Assembly: GCF_900109685.1 (NCBI RefSeq)
Contig: NZ_FOBB01000003.1
Coordinates: forward strand, 434,001 to 498,000
Source: Chitinophaga rupis
GTDB lineage: Bacteria > Bacteroidota > Bacteroidia > Chitinophagales > Chitinophagaceae
DNA length: 64,000 nucleotides
Reading direction: 5' to 3'
Shown: piece after piece, positions 8,761 to 17,776 of the stretch
Layout of the letters: every line of letters begins with the position of its first letter
How positions within the stretch are numbered: the stretch's first letter is position 1
Notes under the pieces: model-generated
What the model was told of the DNA's origin: nothing
The model's input: the letters and a program-made list of their open reading frames with translations, nothing else
The model's database searches: none
Position numbers and translations under genes: made by a program

Positions 8761-9714
8761 CTACAGAAATAAGTTATAACCCATAATACCTTCCTTACGG
8801 TTCTCATCTGCTACAGCAGCGCCCTTTTCGGCACTGTTGGGTTCCAACAGGGTTTCAATCTCCACATCGGCAGGTAATAAAAAATTATAACATGTTTCCA
8901 GCAACTGCCCATAGGGTTGCCAGGGTAAATAATCATATATACGTTGACGTTGCAGGGGGCCTATAGTTACTTTCATCACCGGCATATCAGTATAAAAATC
9001 TTCGCCGGCCAGGGTATCCAGTCCAAGACGGGCATCGCCCAGCGGAACACCGCTGCTGCTTTGCACACGCCGGGGCGTATAGTCACAAACGATCTGCACC
9101 TCTTCTTCCAGTATTACCTGCAAACACAATTGCACCAGGGGTATGTTGCCTGCAATCCGGTGCATATATGGCAATAATCTTACCAAACGGTTCGTTGGCG
9201 CTTTGGGTAAATTGGGATTAATGCCCCAGAAAGATAAGAATAACTGGTCGGCATCTTTACCAAAAGCGTCAAATAATAAATGTTTTTCCCGCTGTTCCAG
9301 GAATACCCGTTGCAGAAAAAATTCATGCTCAAGCGGTTGAAAGAACTTACGGGCCTGCTGCTGTTCCTGCTGCTGTTTTTTATAATTAGCCACCATTTCC
9401 TGCACAGAGCCGCGGCGCTGTGAAGAGAACTCGTGGAACAGCCCTTCCGGTAAACGGTCGTACAAACCATCCCTCGAAAGCTGCAGCATAATAAAAGGAT
9501 GATACGGTTGTGAATCATCCAGCTTTACGCCCGTAATATCCCGCGCAAAAGCCCGGCTGAACACATTCTGCATCTGTACGGTCACCTCTTCCTGCTGCAG
9601 CTGGTTATCCAGCAGCTCGCCCACTACTACCTCAGCCCGAACATCTTCATGCAGGCGACGAATATGATCTATCACTTCTTCCAGCACAGCCGCCTTTTGT
9701 GCATAATTCGTCAT
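8761..9714 (-). CDS. tssG: T6SS baseplate protein TssG
   Basis: A 317-aa soluble protein matching the T6SSiii form of TssG (VasB), the baseplate wedge partner of TssF and TssE. Supporting features are QPYHPFIMLQLSRDGLYDRLPEG near residue 85, close to the TssG RLPEGLF / PeglFhe pattern, and a C-terminal region with IGPLQRQRIYDYLP before a strand-rich tail. It is the first gene of the minus block, divergent from the candidate tssP with 164 bp between. Confidence 0.83.
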   Translation of the reverse strand: MTNYAQKAAVLEEVIDHIRRLHEDVRAEVVVGELLDNQLQQEEVTVQMQNVFSRAFARDITGVKLDDSQPYHPFIMLQLSRDGLYDRLPEGLFHEFSSQRRGSVQEMVANYKKQQQEQQQARKFFQPLEHEFFLQRVFLEQREKHLLFDAFGKDADQLFLSFWGINPNLPKAPTNRLVRLLPYMHRIAGNIPLVQLCLQVILEEEVQIVCDYTPRRVQSSSGVPLGDARLGLDTLAGEDFYTDMPVMKVTIGPLQRQRIYDYLPWQPYGQLLETCYNFLLPADVEIETLLEPNSAEKGAAVADENRKEGIMGYNLFL

Positions 9715-9878
9715 CTAAATATTTGTTTTACGGTTTTTCATTTGTTAACATCGGTCTCATGGAATCTCGCCTTCATATGCCTTATACTAAGGTCCATGCC
9801 CGGTTTTTGCAGTTGTATTGATATGAACAAAGTGTAATACGTAAGTTAGCTTTTGGGTTAATACGCACTATTATTTTA

Positions 9879-11003
9879 ATGGCAATTTATCTAAAAAATT
9901 ATTTAAAATTGCAAAAACGTGAAAAACCGATGGCCCCCCAAAGATCACATAACGATAGAAACGAAAGGAAAGTTAATTCGGTAAGACCCTTCAGCAGTAT
10001 CACCAGCCACATTGACCCGATGGTGCTGTACACATTCCTGGCCTTGCTGACGATCAGTGTAGTTATCCTGGCTTTTAAAGCCGGTAACCGGCAGGACTGC
10101 AGTATGGTTAGCATGGCTTTCAGCAGCCGGCAGCATGGTGTAAATACTTCGTTTACAGTAGGAGAAGTCATTACTTTTAAAGCTAATAATACAGGCAGCG
10201 CACCTGCCGGCGGATATACATGGCATTTCAGCGACAGCAGCGTGCAGCAGCAGGGACAACAGGTATACCATGCCTTTAACAAGGCCGGTAGTTTTATAGT
10301 AACCCTGCAGGCAGGCAAATGCAGCTGGAACCGGGAGGTACAGGTAATTAATCCCATACCGCTCACTACCAGCACACCTGCTGCCGATGTATTCCCGGTA
10401 ATTGACGGCCCTACAGAAGCTTTTGTAGGCCGCCCTGTAACCTTCAGCAACAGCACCCCCGGCGCTAAAAGCTGGGAATGGCGCCTGCAGCAGCCTAATG
10501 CAGAAACGCATAATGAGCGCTCACATACTTATATATTCAGCAGCCCCGGCGACCGTATTGTAACACTGGTGGTGAATGGCGATGCCAGCCGTATGGTAAA
10601 GAAACGGGTGAACGTATTCCCGGCGCCTGCAGAACACCGCAATGTTGATCCGTTTGTACCACCACCCTTCCCGGTACAGGAAACCAAACCGGAGGTTGCA
10701 CCAGCGGCGCCTGAAAAGCCTAAAGCACCCGCTGTTTCTGATGAAGAGTTCCGGAGCATGCTAACCCAGCTAAGCAACAAACAAAAAGGCATACAGGATT
10801 TTGCGCCTTATTTATGTAATAACCTGAATGCCCGCGTGCTGCTGAATGATAAGGATGTGAAGACCTTCTCCCAGTTCTGCGATGCCATACGTGGTAAAAA
10901 ACGTATCAAGATAGAAATGGTGAACCTGATCAAAGATCCGGATGGCTGTGTAAAAGAGATCCGTGTACGCTACGATAAGAAAGGCTTCCTCGGCATCTTC
11001 TGA
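9879..11003 (+). CDS. PKD-domain inner-membrane protein of the T6SSiii complex, candidate TssP
   Basis: A 374-aa protein with a basic cytoplasmic N-terminus of ~45 residues, one membrane helix at about 48-67 and a periplasmic part. The latter has two PKD-like beta-sandwiches (near 80-155, with YTWHFSD...YHAFNKAGSF; and 165-245, with HTYIFSSPGDR), a proline-rich linker (~250-285) and a C-terminal basic domain (~290-374). Being first gene before tssE and tssF and having a single helix with periplasmic domains suggests TssP of the TssNOPQR complex, but the symbol is withheld because no TssP-specific motif was recognised. An in-frame ATG at 9930 is an alternative start. Confidence 0.7.
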   Translation: MAIYLKNYLKLQKREKPMAPQRSHNDRNERKVNSVRPFSSITSHIDPMVLYTFLALLTISVVILAFKAGNRQDCSMVSMAFSSRQHGVNTSFTVGEVITFKANNTGSAPAGGYTWHFSDSSVQQQGQQVYHAFNKAGSFIVTLQAGKCSWNREVQVINPIPLTTSTPAADVFPVIDGPTEAFVGRPVTFSNSTPGAKSWEWRLQQPNAETHNERSHTYIFSSPGDRIVTLVVNGDASRMVKKRVNVFPAPAEHRNVDPFVPPPFPVQETKPEVAPAAPEKPKAPAVSDEEFRSMLTQLSNKQKGIQDFAPYLCNNLNARVLLNDKDVKTFSQFCDAIRGKKRIKIEMVNLIKDPDGCVKEIRVRYDKKGFLGIF

Positions 11004-11090
11004 TTTACGATGTACGATCTACGATTTTAGATTTGATTGAAGCGACTTACTTCCATTAAATCTAAAATCGTAAATCTAAAATCTAAAATA
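11004..11090. repeat. Intergenic word repeat 'TAAATCTAAAATCG'
   Basis: The 87-bp gap before tssE has ACGATTTTAGATTTGA facing AAATCTAAAATCGTAAATCTAAAATCTAAAAT, giving a hairpin with arms of ~13 bp (CGATTTTAGATTT / AAATCTAAAATCG). It lies immediately upstream of the tssE start, so it may affect translation. Confidence 0.7.
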
Positions 11091-11522
11091 ATGAATGGAC
11101 AATACTATAAGCTACCGCTAAAGCTCTCCACCATCCTGGAAAAGAAGGATATGGCGGTATGCAACCTGGAAGAATCCGTATCCCAGCATATACACCTGCT
11201 GATCACCACTGTGCTGGGTGAGAACAAGGATGATCCGGACTATGGCTGCCAGTTATGGGAATCTGACTTTGACATTAAAGCCTCCAATAATGAAGTAAAA
11301 GAACAGGTAGAGATTGCCGTGCGTACCTCTATTGTGAGATATGAAAAAAGGCTTTCGCAAATAAGGGTAACGGCTGTGGTTAGCCAGGAAGAGCTGAACA
11401 TGGCAGCCGGCCGCAAAGTGAAGAAAAAAATAAAGGTGAGCGTAAACGGTACTTTGGCCAAGAATAATAACCCGTTCCACTACAGCAGCTACTTCTATGT
11501 AAGCCCCCTATCTTTTGATTAA
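11091..11522 (+). CDS. tssE: T6SS baseplate protein TssE (gp25-like)
   Basis: A 143-aa gp25/GPW-like lysozyme-fold baseplate wedge protein that starts sheath polymerisation. The middle carries the gp25 pattern: an SVSQHIHLLITTVLGE helix and a GENKDDPDYGCQLWE turn, equivalent to the EPR-like / conserved-W region. The frame is open from 11037, but the ATG at 11091 gives the normal family length and the upstream codons are repeat DNA. tssF begins 23 bp downstream. Confidence 0.88.
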   Translation: MNGQYYKLPLKLSTILEKKDMAVCNLEESVSQHIHLLITTVLGENKDDPDYGCQLWESDFDIKASNNEVKEQVEIAVRTSIVRYEKRLSQIRVTAVVSQEELNMAAGRKVKKKIKVSVNGTLAKNNNPFHYSSYFYVSPLSFD

Positions 11523-11545
11523 TATAAGACGCAAAAGCAGCAACC

Positions 11546-13378
11546 ATGAAAGAGCAAAAAGAACGTATCAAAGACCGTATGTTAAAAACGGCTGCAAGAT
11601 TATGGGGCTACCCGGATGCGGAAGTAGAAACTTCTTTTGACCCGGTTGTACAGCTGCTGCTGGAAGCCTGTGCCAGTGAGCTGGAAAAAATATCCAATGA
11701 GGTAGATGTGTCGCATGCACGGCTGGTAGAGCGCTTGGCGCAGATCATGATGCCGGAGCCCATTACCACCAGCCAGCCGGCCTATGGCATTTTACATGCT
11801 ACCAGTAATGAGCCGGCCACCAATATTACACCCGATCACCAATTCTTTTATACGCATAAAACCGGCGGTAATAATAAAGACCTTTTCTTTAGCCCGCTCA
11901 GCCACCACCGCCTGTTCCGTGGTCACATCCGTTACATGGCTGTTGGCAGCAAGCTGTATGAAAGCAGGGAGTTCTGGTTTAAAGAGCAGGTATTACAAGG
12001 GACATTACCTAAAGATGCAGCGCCTAACCACTTATGGCTGGGACTAGCCATGGATACGCTGCCGGACAATTTTAACGGCCTCTCCTTTTTCTTTGACCTG
12101 CGCAATGTACACCAGCAGGAAATGTTTTACCACTACCTGCCCCTGGCCCGTTTTTTTGCAGGCGATGCAGAGCTGCCGGTGAACGGTGGTTACCACTACA
12201 GCCGTAATGAAAAAGAAGAAACCGTAAATGCCATGCTGGACCTGGCATTTGATACCAGCGCGCGTTACAGCCGCGAAGTGCTGCAACGGTACCGCCGCAA
12301 TTTTCTCACGGTAAATACTAATTTCATCCCGGCAAAACAGCGTACCGTACCGCTTTTGCTGCAGCTGATATTTGGGAAGGAAGCTACATCCGTAATAGAT
12401 CCCAACACTTTCTGGATAAGAATAGAGTTCCCGGAAACCGTGCACCACTCTTTGCTGGAGGACCTGTATTGCAGCATTAACTGCTTACCGGTTATTAACC
12501 GTAAGGTGAATGAGCAATCGCTGAAGCTGAACCGCTATCTGAATATTATTCCCCTGCATACACCGGATATTTTCTTTGATGTAAAAAAGGTGTACGACCT
12601 GGGCGGAGCTAATTATCATGTACGCAATTTTACCACTGCCGGCGAAATGCAGGAAGGCGACCTGGTAGTGCGCAGCAGCGGCATTGGGCGTTTTGATTCC
12701 CGCGAAGCCAAGGAAATTATAGCCTACCTGATTGAAGTGATCCGGGATGAAAGCTCCCTGTTTGAAGAGGTGAAGAATGATTATGTAGCCGGCCGCATGC
12801 GGGAGCTGCACCAGCTGATAGCCTCACTGGAAGAGCAGCTGCAGCCCAGCCGCAACAAAGGCAACATTCCTTACCTGATGGTAAAACCAAGGGAAAGCGC
12901 AGAATATCTGTTTGTAGAGTTTTATACCACCAATGGCACCCTGGCCAACAACATACGCATGGGTAGTCACTTACAGGAGTATGGCAGTATACAGATGCAC
13001 CCTAACAGCATTACGCTGGTCACTAATACACAGGGTGGCAAAGACCGCTTAAATATTGATGAGAAGATCAACCAGTACCGCTACCACTTATTGACCCACG
13101 ACCGTATTGTTACGCCGGAAGATATTAAAGCGCTGTGCAAACATATTATGGGTAAAGAGCTAAGCATGGTAACTGTAACTAAGGGCACTACCATGGCGCC
13201 CGGTACCACAGCGGGTTACAGCCGCAGCATTGACATTCGCATTACCCTGGTAAAACCGGTGAATACTTATTCTGACGGCAGCTTAACTTATCTGAAAGAT
13301 GAGCTGATGATGCAGCTGCGGGAGCGCTCTCCGAATAATTATCCGTACAGGATATTTATGAATGAAACACTAGCGTGA
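11546..13378 (+). CDS. tssF: T6SS baseplate protein TssF
   Basis: A 610-aa TssF/VasA homologue, the large wedge subunit of the baseplate. The N-terminus is diagnostic: residues ~20-90 (FDPVVQLLLEACASELEKI ... RLVERLAQIMMPEP) correspond to the TssF helical region that also resembles phage gp6. The C-terminal third (MVTVTKGTT, DIRITLVKP) is strand-rich. It closes the plus-strand block candidate tssP-tssE-tssF. Its stop lies only 5 bp from the convergent transglycosylase, leaving no room for an intergenic terminator. Confidence 0.92.
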   Translation: MKEQKERIKDRMLKTAARLWGYPDAEVETSFDPVVQLLLEACASELEKISNEVDVSHARLVERLAQIMMPEPITTSQPAYGILHATSNEPATNITPDHQFFYTHKTGGNNKDLFFSPLSHHRLFRGHIRYMAVGSKLYESREFWFKEQVLQGTLPKDAAPNHLWLGLAMDTLPDNFNGLSFFFDLRNVHQQEMFYHYLPLARFFAGDAELPVNGGYHYSRNEKEETVNAMLDLAFDTSARYSREVLQRYRRNFLTVNTNFIPAKQRTVPLLLQLIFGKEATSVIDPNTFWIRIEFPETVHHSLLEDLYCSINCLPVINRKVNEQSLKLNRYLNIIPLHTPDIFFDVKKVYDLGGANYHVRNFTTAGEMQEGDLVVRSSGIGRFDSREAKEIIAYLIEVIRDESSLFEEVKNDYVAGRMRELHQLIASLEEQLQPSRNKGNIPYLMVKPRESAEYLFVEFYTTNGTLANNIRMGSHLQEYGSIQMHPNSITLVTNTQGGKDRLNIDEKINQYRYHLLTHDRIVTPEDIKALCKHIMGKELSMVTVTKGTTMAPGTTAGYSRSIDIRITLVKPVNTYSDGSLTYLKDELMMQLRERSPNNYPYRIFMNETLA

Positions 13379-13383
13379 TTCAA

Positions 13384-14421
13384 TTACGAACTTTTCCCCA
13401 CCAGCATAACCGCACCGCCCTCTTTCAGCTGCTTGAGCGGTACGCCTTTTTTGCCTTCGTTATCGCATAATACCAGGGTATTGCCAAAGCCAAGATCCAC
13501 GTAAATACGGTTACTTACTACCCATCCCCTGCCGGAAATGCTGGTGTTCTTACTGATGTACACTCCTTCTGCCTGCAGGTCATCCAGCAGCTCTATGCTT
13601 ACCAGCTGCCCGTCGGTGAAGCTGGCGCTGTTCTGCAGCTTGGCGTTGTACACCATCACAGGGGTTTGCCGTACGTTCTTACCTACAGTAATGCGGATGC
13701 TTTTAAACTCCCTATCGTTCTCCAGCTGTGGACTGGCGGCAAATACAGAACCATTGCTGGAGCTTTTACTGAACACATTATAACCAAAACCACCCAGGTA
13801 TAATTCCGGGCTTTCAAACAATTGTTTTACAGCAATGATCTTATAAATGTATTGGGCTGTTTCATTATTCAGCATTAGCTGGTAATAATCGCGGCTGCCC
13901 TGCTTTTTTACGTTACGCGATATGTTACCGCCACCGGCATTATAGGCGGCAGCTACCAGTGTCCAGGATTGCAGCTGGGCATACAGCTTACGGATCAGCA
14001 CACAGGCAGCCTGTGTGGATTTTAAAAGATGGTTACGTTCATCATACCCGTTGCTTACCTGCAGCCCCAGCTCCGCGGCCGTACCGGGCATTAGCTGCCA
14101 TACGCCCTGCGCGCCTACCGGCGAGGTGGCATTGGTAAAACCGCTTTCCACTACCGGCAGGTATTTAAAATCTTCAGGAATGTTGTATTGTTTCAGGAGG
14201 GGCACTATCAGGGGAAAGTACTGCTCTGACTTGGCTTTGAGCAGGGGTAGAAAGTTCTGGTGGCGTAAATGCCATTTTATCACGTCCATCAAACGGTTGG
14301 ATACAAAGTCGCGTTCTAATGGTACCGCCTCTCCGCAAAAATCCACCATTTGCCCACGGCTGCTTAAAAAACAGCCGCAGAAAAAGCTAACGAACAATAT
14401 GGATCTTAAATGCCTGATCAT
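13384..14421 (-). CDS. Secreted lytic transglycosylase (MltD-like SLT domain)
   Basis: A 345-aa exported enzyme expected to cleave peptidoglycan glycan strands non-hydrolytically. It has an N-terminal signal peptide ending near SSRG-Q and an SLT domain (~75-215) with catalytic Glu in LPVVESGFTN, GVWQLMPGTA and AAYNAGGGN. The C-terminal ~120 residues (VRQTPVMVYNAKL... VGKSS) are strand-rich and unassigned; no LysM repeat was recognised. It is the last gene of the clpV-tssB-tssC block, so it probably opens the wall for the T6SS envelope complex (inference) and is less likely to be an effector, as it has a Sec signal. Confidence 0.87.
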   Translation of the reverse strand: MIRHLRSILFVSFFCGCFLSSRGQMVDFCGEAVPLERDFVSNRLMDVIKWHLRHQNFLPLLKAKSEQYFPLIVPLLKQYNIPEDFKYLPVVESGFTNATSPVGAQGVWQLMPGTAAELGLQVSNGYDERNHLLKSTQAACVLIRKLYAQLQSWTLVAAAYNAGGGNISRNVKKQGSRDYYQLMLNNETAQYIYKIIAVKQLFESPELYLGGFGYNVFSKSSSNGSVFAASPQLENDREFKSIRITVGKNVRQTPVMVYNAKLQNSASFTDGQLVSIELLDDLQAEGVYISKNTSISGRGWVVSNRIYVDLGFGNTLVLCDNEGKKGVPLKQLKEGGAVMLVGKSS

Positions 14422-14431
14422 GAATAATTAT

Positions 14432-14555
14432 TGTTGGTCGATGGTCCATTGCCTATTGCGTATTGGAGTTACTACATTCTATGGCCTATTACCCACTACA
14501 ATTCCAACGTTCTATGCTGTGGACCATGGACCATCGGCCATGGACCTCCGCGGCT
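14432..14555. repeat. Intergenic word repeat 'ATGGTCCAT'
   Basis: GTCGATGGTCCATTGCCTATTGCG faces GTGGACCATGGACCATCGGCCATGGACC across about 70 bp, inside the gap between the TraN-like gene and the transglycosylase (both on the minus strand). The same word appears at 34525-34692. Confidence 0.7.
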
Positions 14556-15450
14556 ACTGCACCATATACCTTGGCAGCGCATCTACAGGGGTGTATAACA
14601 CCAGCTGACGGGCATCAGCATTATTTTGCAGCACTATGATCACTTCATCGCTCTTCTTCAATACGCGGGCAGGTACTACAAATACCAGCTTCTGCTCATC
14701 TTTCCTGTTCACCGTAGATGGTGCTTTTTTGTATAATATGGGCATGGTATACAACCGGTTGGCAGCTTTGCTGTCCTTATACATCAGGGTGGCTTTCACC
14801 AGGTTATAAGGCTGCTGCGAGCGGTTGCGCAGGTGGTAGCATAAATAAATGAGGTTGTTCAGCGTCATAGCGTTGGAATAGCTAAGCGTAACACCGTCTA
14901 TTTTAGTTTCATGCTGGTGACCTGCTTTCTGTTGTTTTCCAAAATCATCCGCCACTTTGCTTACGGTTACAGTATCAATATTCACGGCGGCGGCAGCGGT
15001 TCCTTCATCTTCTGTTACCACGGGTACGGGCTTTCCATCACTGCCTTTTACGATAGTTGCTTCCGGGGTGGCAGCAGGGTTGGTGGCGGCGCCTGCTTTA
15101 CCGGATAAGGTGTACTTCAGCTGCGCCAGGTCTACCTTATCATGGTAGGCCAGTATCAGGTAATGTACGTTGCTGCCTTCCCTTACGATCAGGTTGGTGG
15201 TTCTGGGTGTAGCGGCCGTAGGCCTTATAAACACCAGGTTCCTGTCCACTATCCGGTAATCGTAATCTGCATTTTTTCCATCGCCGATCTGGAATGTGCT
15301 TACCGGTGCGCCACAGCTTATGAGGGTGGCGGCCCCTTTGGTAGTAAGTATTGTATCTATGGAGGACGCGGACTGCGCACTGGCCTCACTGCTAAAAAGC
15401 AGCAGTAAAGCGGTACACATACCCACTGTCACATTCCCTAATGTAGCCAT
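14554..15450 (-). CDS. Secreted T6SS-locus protein, weakly like conjugative TraN (DUF4138)
   Basis: A 298-aa protein with a Sec signal peptide (MATLGNVTVG...EASAQ), so periplasmic or outer-membrane associated. The frame extends to 15555, but the ATG at 15450 starts the signal peptide. The first half has short strands (TNLIVREGSNVHYLILAYH), then a low-complexity A/T/P linker (~130-160) and a second strand-rich domain (EQKLVFVVPARVLKKSDEVIIVLQ). The pattern recalls Bacteroidota conjugative TraN (DUF4138), also a periplasmic beta protein. Its position between tssC and a lytic transglycosylase suggests an envelope part of T6SS. It has no lipobox and is too short for the usual TssR, so no Tss name is given. 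Confidence 0.55.
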   Translation of the reverse strand: MATLGNVTVGMCTALLLLFSSEASAQSASSIDTILTTKGAATLISCGAPVSTFQIGDGKNADYDYRIVDRNLVFIRPTAATPRTTNLIVREGSNVHYLILAYHDKVDLAQLKYTLSGKAGAATNPAATPEATIVKGSDGKPVPVVTEDEGTAAAAVNIDTVTVSKVADDFGKQQKAGHQHETKIDGVTLSYSNAMTLNNLIYLCYHLRNRSQQPYNLVKATLMYKDSKAANRLYTMPILYKKAPSTVNRKDEQKLVFVVPARVLKKSDEVIIVLQNNADARQLVLYTPVDALPRYMVQ

Positions 15451-15564
15451 TCTTTTTTTGATGATTATTAACACAGGTACGGATATATATACAAAGATGC
15501 GAATATGCAAACGGTATGCCGGTTTCAGCATTTCCATCCTTCTACATATTCGCATCTGAGTATT

Positions 15565-16944
15565 TTATTTTTTTTCCTGCTCGTATTCAGTATCCCAGTC
15601 ATTCCCATCATCTCCTTTATGCCCTTCCATCTTGATCAGGAAGTTCTTGGCAGGGAAATAAGGTTTCAGGTGAATGTCAAGGTGGATGCGGTCCTTCTGG
15701 ATCGGATCCTGCTCAAAACGGCGAATATTAAAATCTTCTATCAGCTTATCCGGCCCGGTTATGCTGTCCAGGAATCGGATGATCTGTTTCATCAGATCCT
15801 TACGGGTATTAGCATTGAAGTTTTCAAACGCACGGCGGTTGAGGAAATCCATCAACACTTTGGTCACGTAGTCGAATACACGTACTACGGAATAGGTTTG
15901 CAGGCCAATGTTATCGCCATTGAACAGGGTTTTAGCGCTAAAGGCCATTACCTTTCCATATTCCTTTACCATCGGCACCAGTCCCATTTTTTCCAGGCTG
16001 GCTATTTCACTTTTCTTCAGCTCAAACTTCACCCCATCCACCTCGTTCATACCACCGAATTTTTTACCGGCGGTTACCTGTGACATCAGGGTTTTATATA
16101 TTTTACCCGCCAGTGATCCGGAGGGTGGTACATACAGGTTATCTTCCTCTCCTACTTCATCGAACTTACCGCGGCCTACCAGCCAGTTACAGGCCATGAT
16201 CACGTTAGAGCGGTGAATTTCGCCACCGGTAAGATTCGCCTGCTCAAACATTTCCATCACATCATCCGGCGCATCCAGGTGAGAGAAGTCGGTGATCAGC
16301 ATTACCTTATTCTCATAGGCTATCTTAGCCCATTTTTCCAGTACCTTGTTAGAACCCAGGTAACCGGGAATAACCAGCAGGCTGTAGTTGCCGCGAAGGT
16401 CTAAACGGTCGTAGTTCTGTACAAGCTCCTGGTGAATGGCATCAATAAAACGGGTATTGTCCAGGTCTTTCAGCTGGTCCAGCTCCACGTTAATAAAGGT
16501 TACATTCTTTATCTTATCGGATTCTGTATTCTTAAAGAACAGGGCTACGTTGCGGTACGATTGTTCCAGCTCTTTGGTGGATTCAATAGCTTCTGCCAGG
16601 TTTTTGCTCAGTACCTTGTCGGCTTCTTCTGCATGCTCTGTACAAAAGGTTACCATGTCCCCTACTTCGGAAGTAGCAGATAGTACTTTTTCCCATACCT
16701 GCAGGGATTTCTTAAGCTTATCCCGCTCGCCCTTTTTATTGGCTTCTGTAAGGAAAATATTGCGTCTTGCTTTACGATCGGGGTTCAGGTTCTGAGCGCC
16801 TTCAATAACGGCTTCCAGCAGGTCGAACGAACCGTATTTCGCTAACGCATCAATACTTTGTTCCAGCGTTAATTCCTGCTGCTGTGGTGCAGACTGACCA
16901 GCAGTTTCAATATCCTGCTGCTGACTTTTTTGTAACTCTGCCAT
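15565..16944 (-). CDS. tssC: T6SS contractile sheath large subunit TssC
   Basis: A 459-aa VipB-type protein. With TssB it builds the contractile sheath around the Hcp tube. Recognisable regions are the N-terminal helix pair, SLLVIPGYLG, NVIMACNWLVGRG, YVPPSGSLAG and the C-terminal conserved stretch (IRFLDSITGPDKLIEDF ... DIHLKPYFPAKNFLIK) that interacts with ClpV-accessible helices. It follows tssB after a 133-bp gap filled with the TTCGTAATT word. Confidence 0.95.
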   Translation of the reverse strand: MAELQKSQQQDIETAGQSAPQQQELTLEQSIDALAKYGSFDLLEAVIEGAQNLNPDRKARRNIFLTEANKKGERDKLKKSLQVWEKVLSATSEVGDMVTFCTEHAEEADKVLSKNLAEAIESTKELEQSYRNVALFFKNTESDKIKNVTFINVELDQLKDLDNTRFIDAIHQELVQNYDRLDLRGNYSLLVIPGYLGSNKVLEKWAKIAYENKVMLITDFSHLDAPDDVMEMFEQANLTGGEIHRSNVIMACNWLVGRGKFDEVGEEDNLYVPPSGSLAGKIYKTLMSQVTAGKKFGGMNEVDGVKFELKKSEIASLEKMGLVPMVKEYGKVMAFSAKTLFNGDNIGLQTYSVVRVFDYVTKVLMDFLNRRAFENFNANTRKDLMKQIIRFLDSITGPDKLIEDFNIRRFEQDPIQKDRIHLDIHLKPYFPAKNFLIKMEGHKGDDGNDWDTEYEQEKK

Positions 16945-16946
16945 AT

Positions 16947-17075
16947 GGGTTCAATTACGAATTATTCAATTACGAATTACGAATGTGTTTCTCATAACTA
17001 CAAATATTACTAATTACGGATTACAGTTTAGAGATCGTTTCGATCCAATTCGTAATTCGTAATTAATGCATTCGT
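16947..17075. repeat. Intergenic word repeat 'AATTACGAATT' (tssB-tssC gap)
   Basis: TTCAATTACGAATTATTCAA and ATTACGAATTACGAATG on the left face TCGTAATTCGTAATTAATGC and ATTCGTAATTATTTATT on the right. The two halves are inverted copies. The same word fills the tssH-tssB gap and the thyA-folA gap. Confidence 0.75.
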
Positions 17076-17077
17076 AA

Positions 17078-17527
17078 TTATTTATTCTTGTCCAGGTCTT
17101 TTAGCATTCCTCTCACCGCGCCCAGCAAAGCCTGCCGTGCAGCAGGGTCGGCCAGTGCAGCCTTCAGTATCTTGTTTGTTTTCAGGTGTTTCATGATCTT
17201 GAGGAACTGTTCTTTTTCAGAATACAGATCATTCAGGAAAGCGCTTTGGCCGGTGATACCTTTGATCCCAAAATCGCCCAGGTTATGAAACTGCAATGTT
17301 TCATTTACACCGGATCCGTCTGCGTCATGAAAAGTAATGGGCACCGTGGGTTTGTAGTGCTCAAACACTTCTTCTACTTTGGTTAACCCCTGTACAATTT
17401 CAGGTTTGATCGGGGTTTGCTGGGTTAACTTCTCAGCAAACAATGTACGGTTATGAGATATTTCTATAATGGCCTCATTGGCATCCAGCTTCACCTCATT
17501 ACCACCAATTCCATAGTTATCGTTCAT
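17078..17527 (-). CDS. tssB: T6SS contractile sheath small subunit TssB
   Basis: A 149-aa VipA-type sheath protein that intertwines with TssC. The N-terminus is unusually short of the canonical proteobacterial motif but ends with FHDADGSGVNETLQFHNLGDF, matching the Bacteroidota TssB form, and a C-terminal helix (LLGAVRGMLKDLDK). Its place between tssH and tssC on one strand is the standard order tssH-tssB-tssC here. Confidence 0.88.
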   Translation of the reverse strand: MNDNYGIGGNEVKLDANEAIIEISHNRTLFAEKLTQQTPIKPEIVQGLTKVEEVFEHYKPTVPITFHDADGSGVNETLQFHNLGDFGIKGITGQSAFLNDLYSEKEQFLKIMKHLKTNKILKAALADPAARQALLGAVRGMLKDLDKNK

Positions 17528-17597
17528 AATAAAAGATTTTAATATTTGCTATGGTTACTACTTAAATTTAACGATTTATCCGGAAGAACGAAGGGTT

Positions 17598-17776
17598 CTA
17601 TTACGAATTACAATTATTCGATTACGAATTGGGTCGTTCGCGGTTAAACAAAATAATCGATAATTGTCAATTACGGATTGAACACTTCCAGTTTATAATT
17701 ACAACTATTTAATCACGATTCACAGATCATTTTGGATTACTCAATTCGTAATTCGTAATTGAATAATTCGTAATTA
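17598..17776. repeat. Intergenic word repeat 'AATTACGAATT' (tssH-tssB gap)
   Basis: Several copies of ATTACGAATT and variants (ATTACGGATT, AATCACGATT) lead to a run of TTCGTAATTCGTAATTG and ATTCGTAATTACTTAACG reaching the tssH stop. Direct and inverted copies alternate over ~180 bp. Confidence 0.7.
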
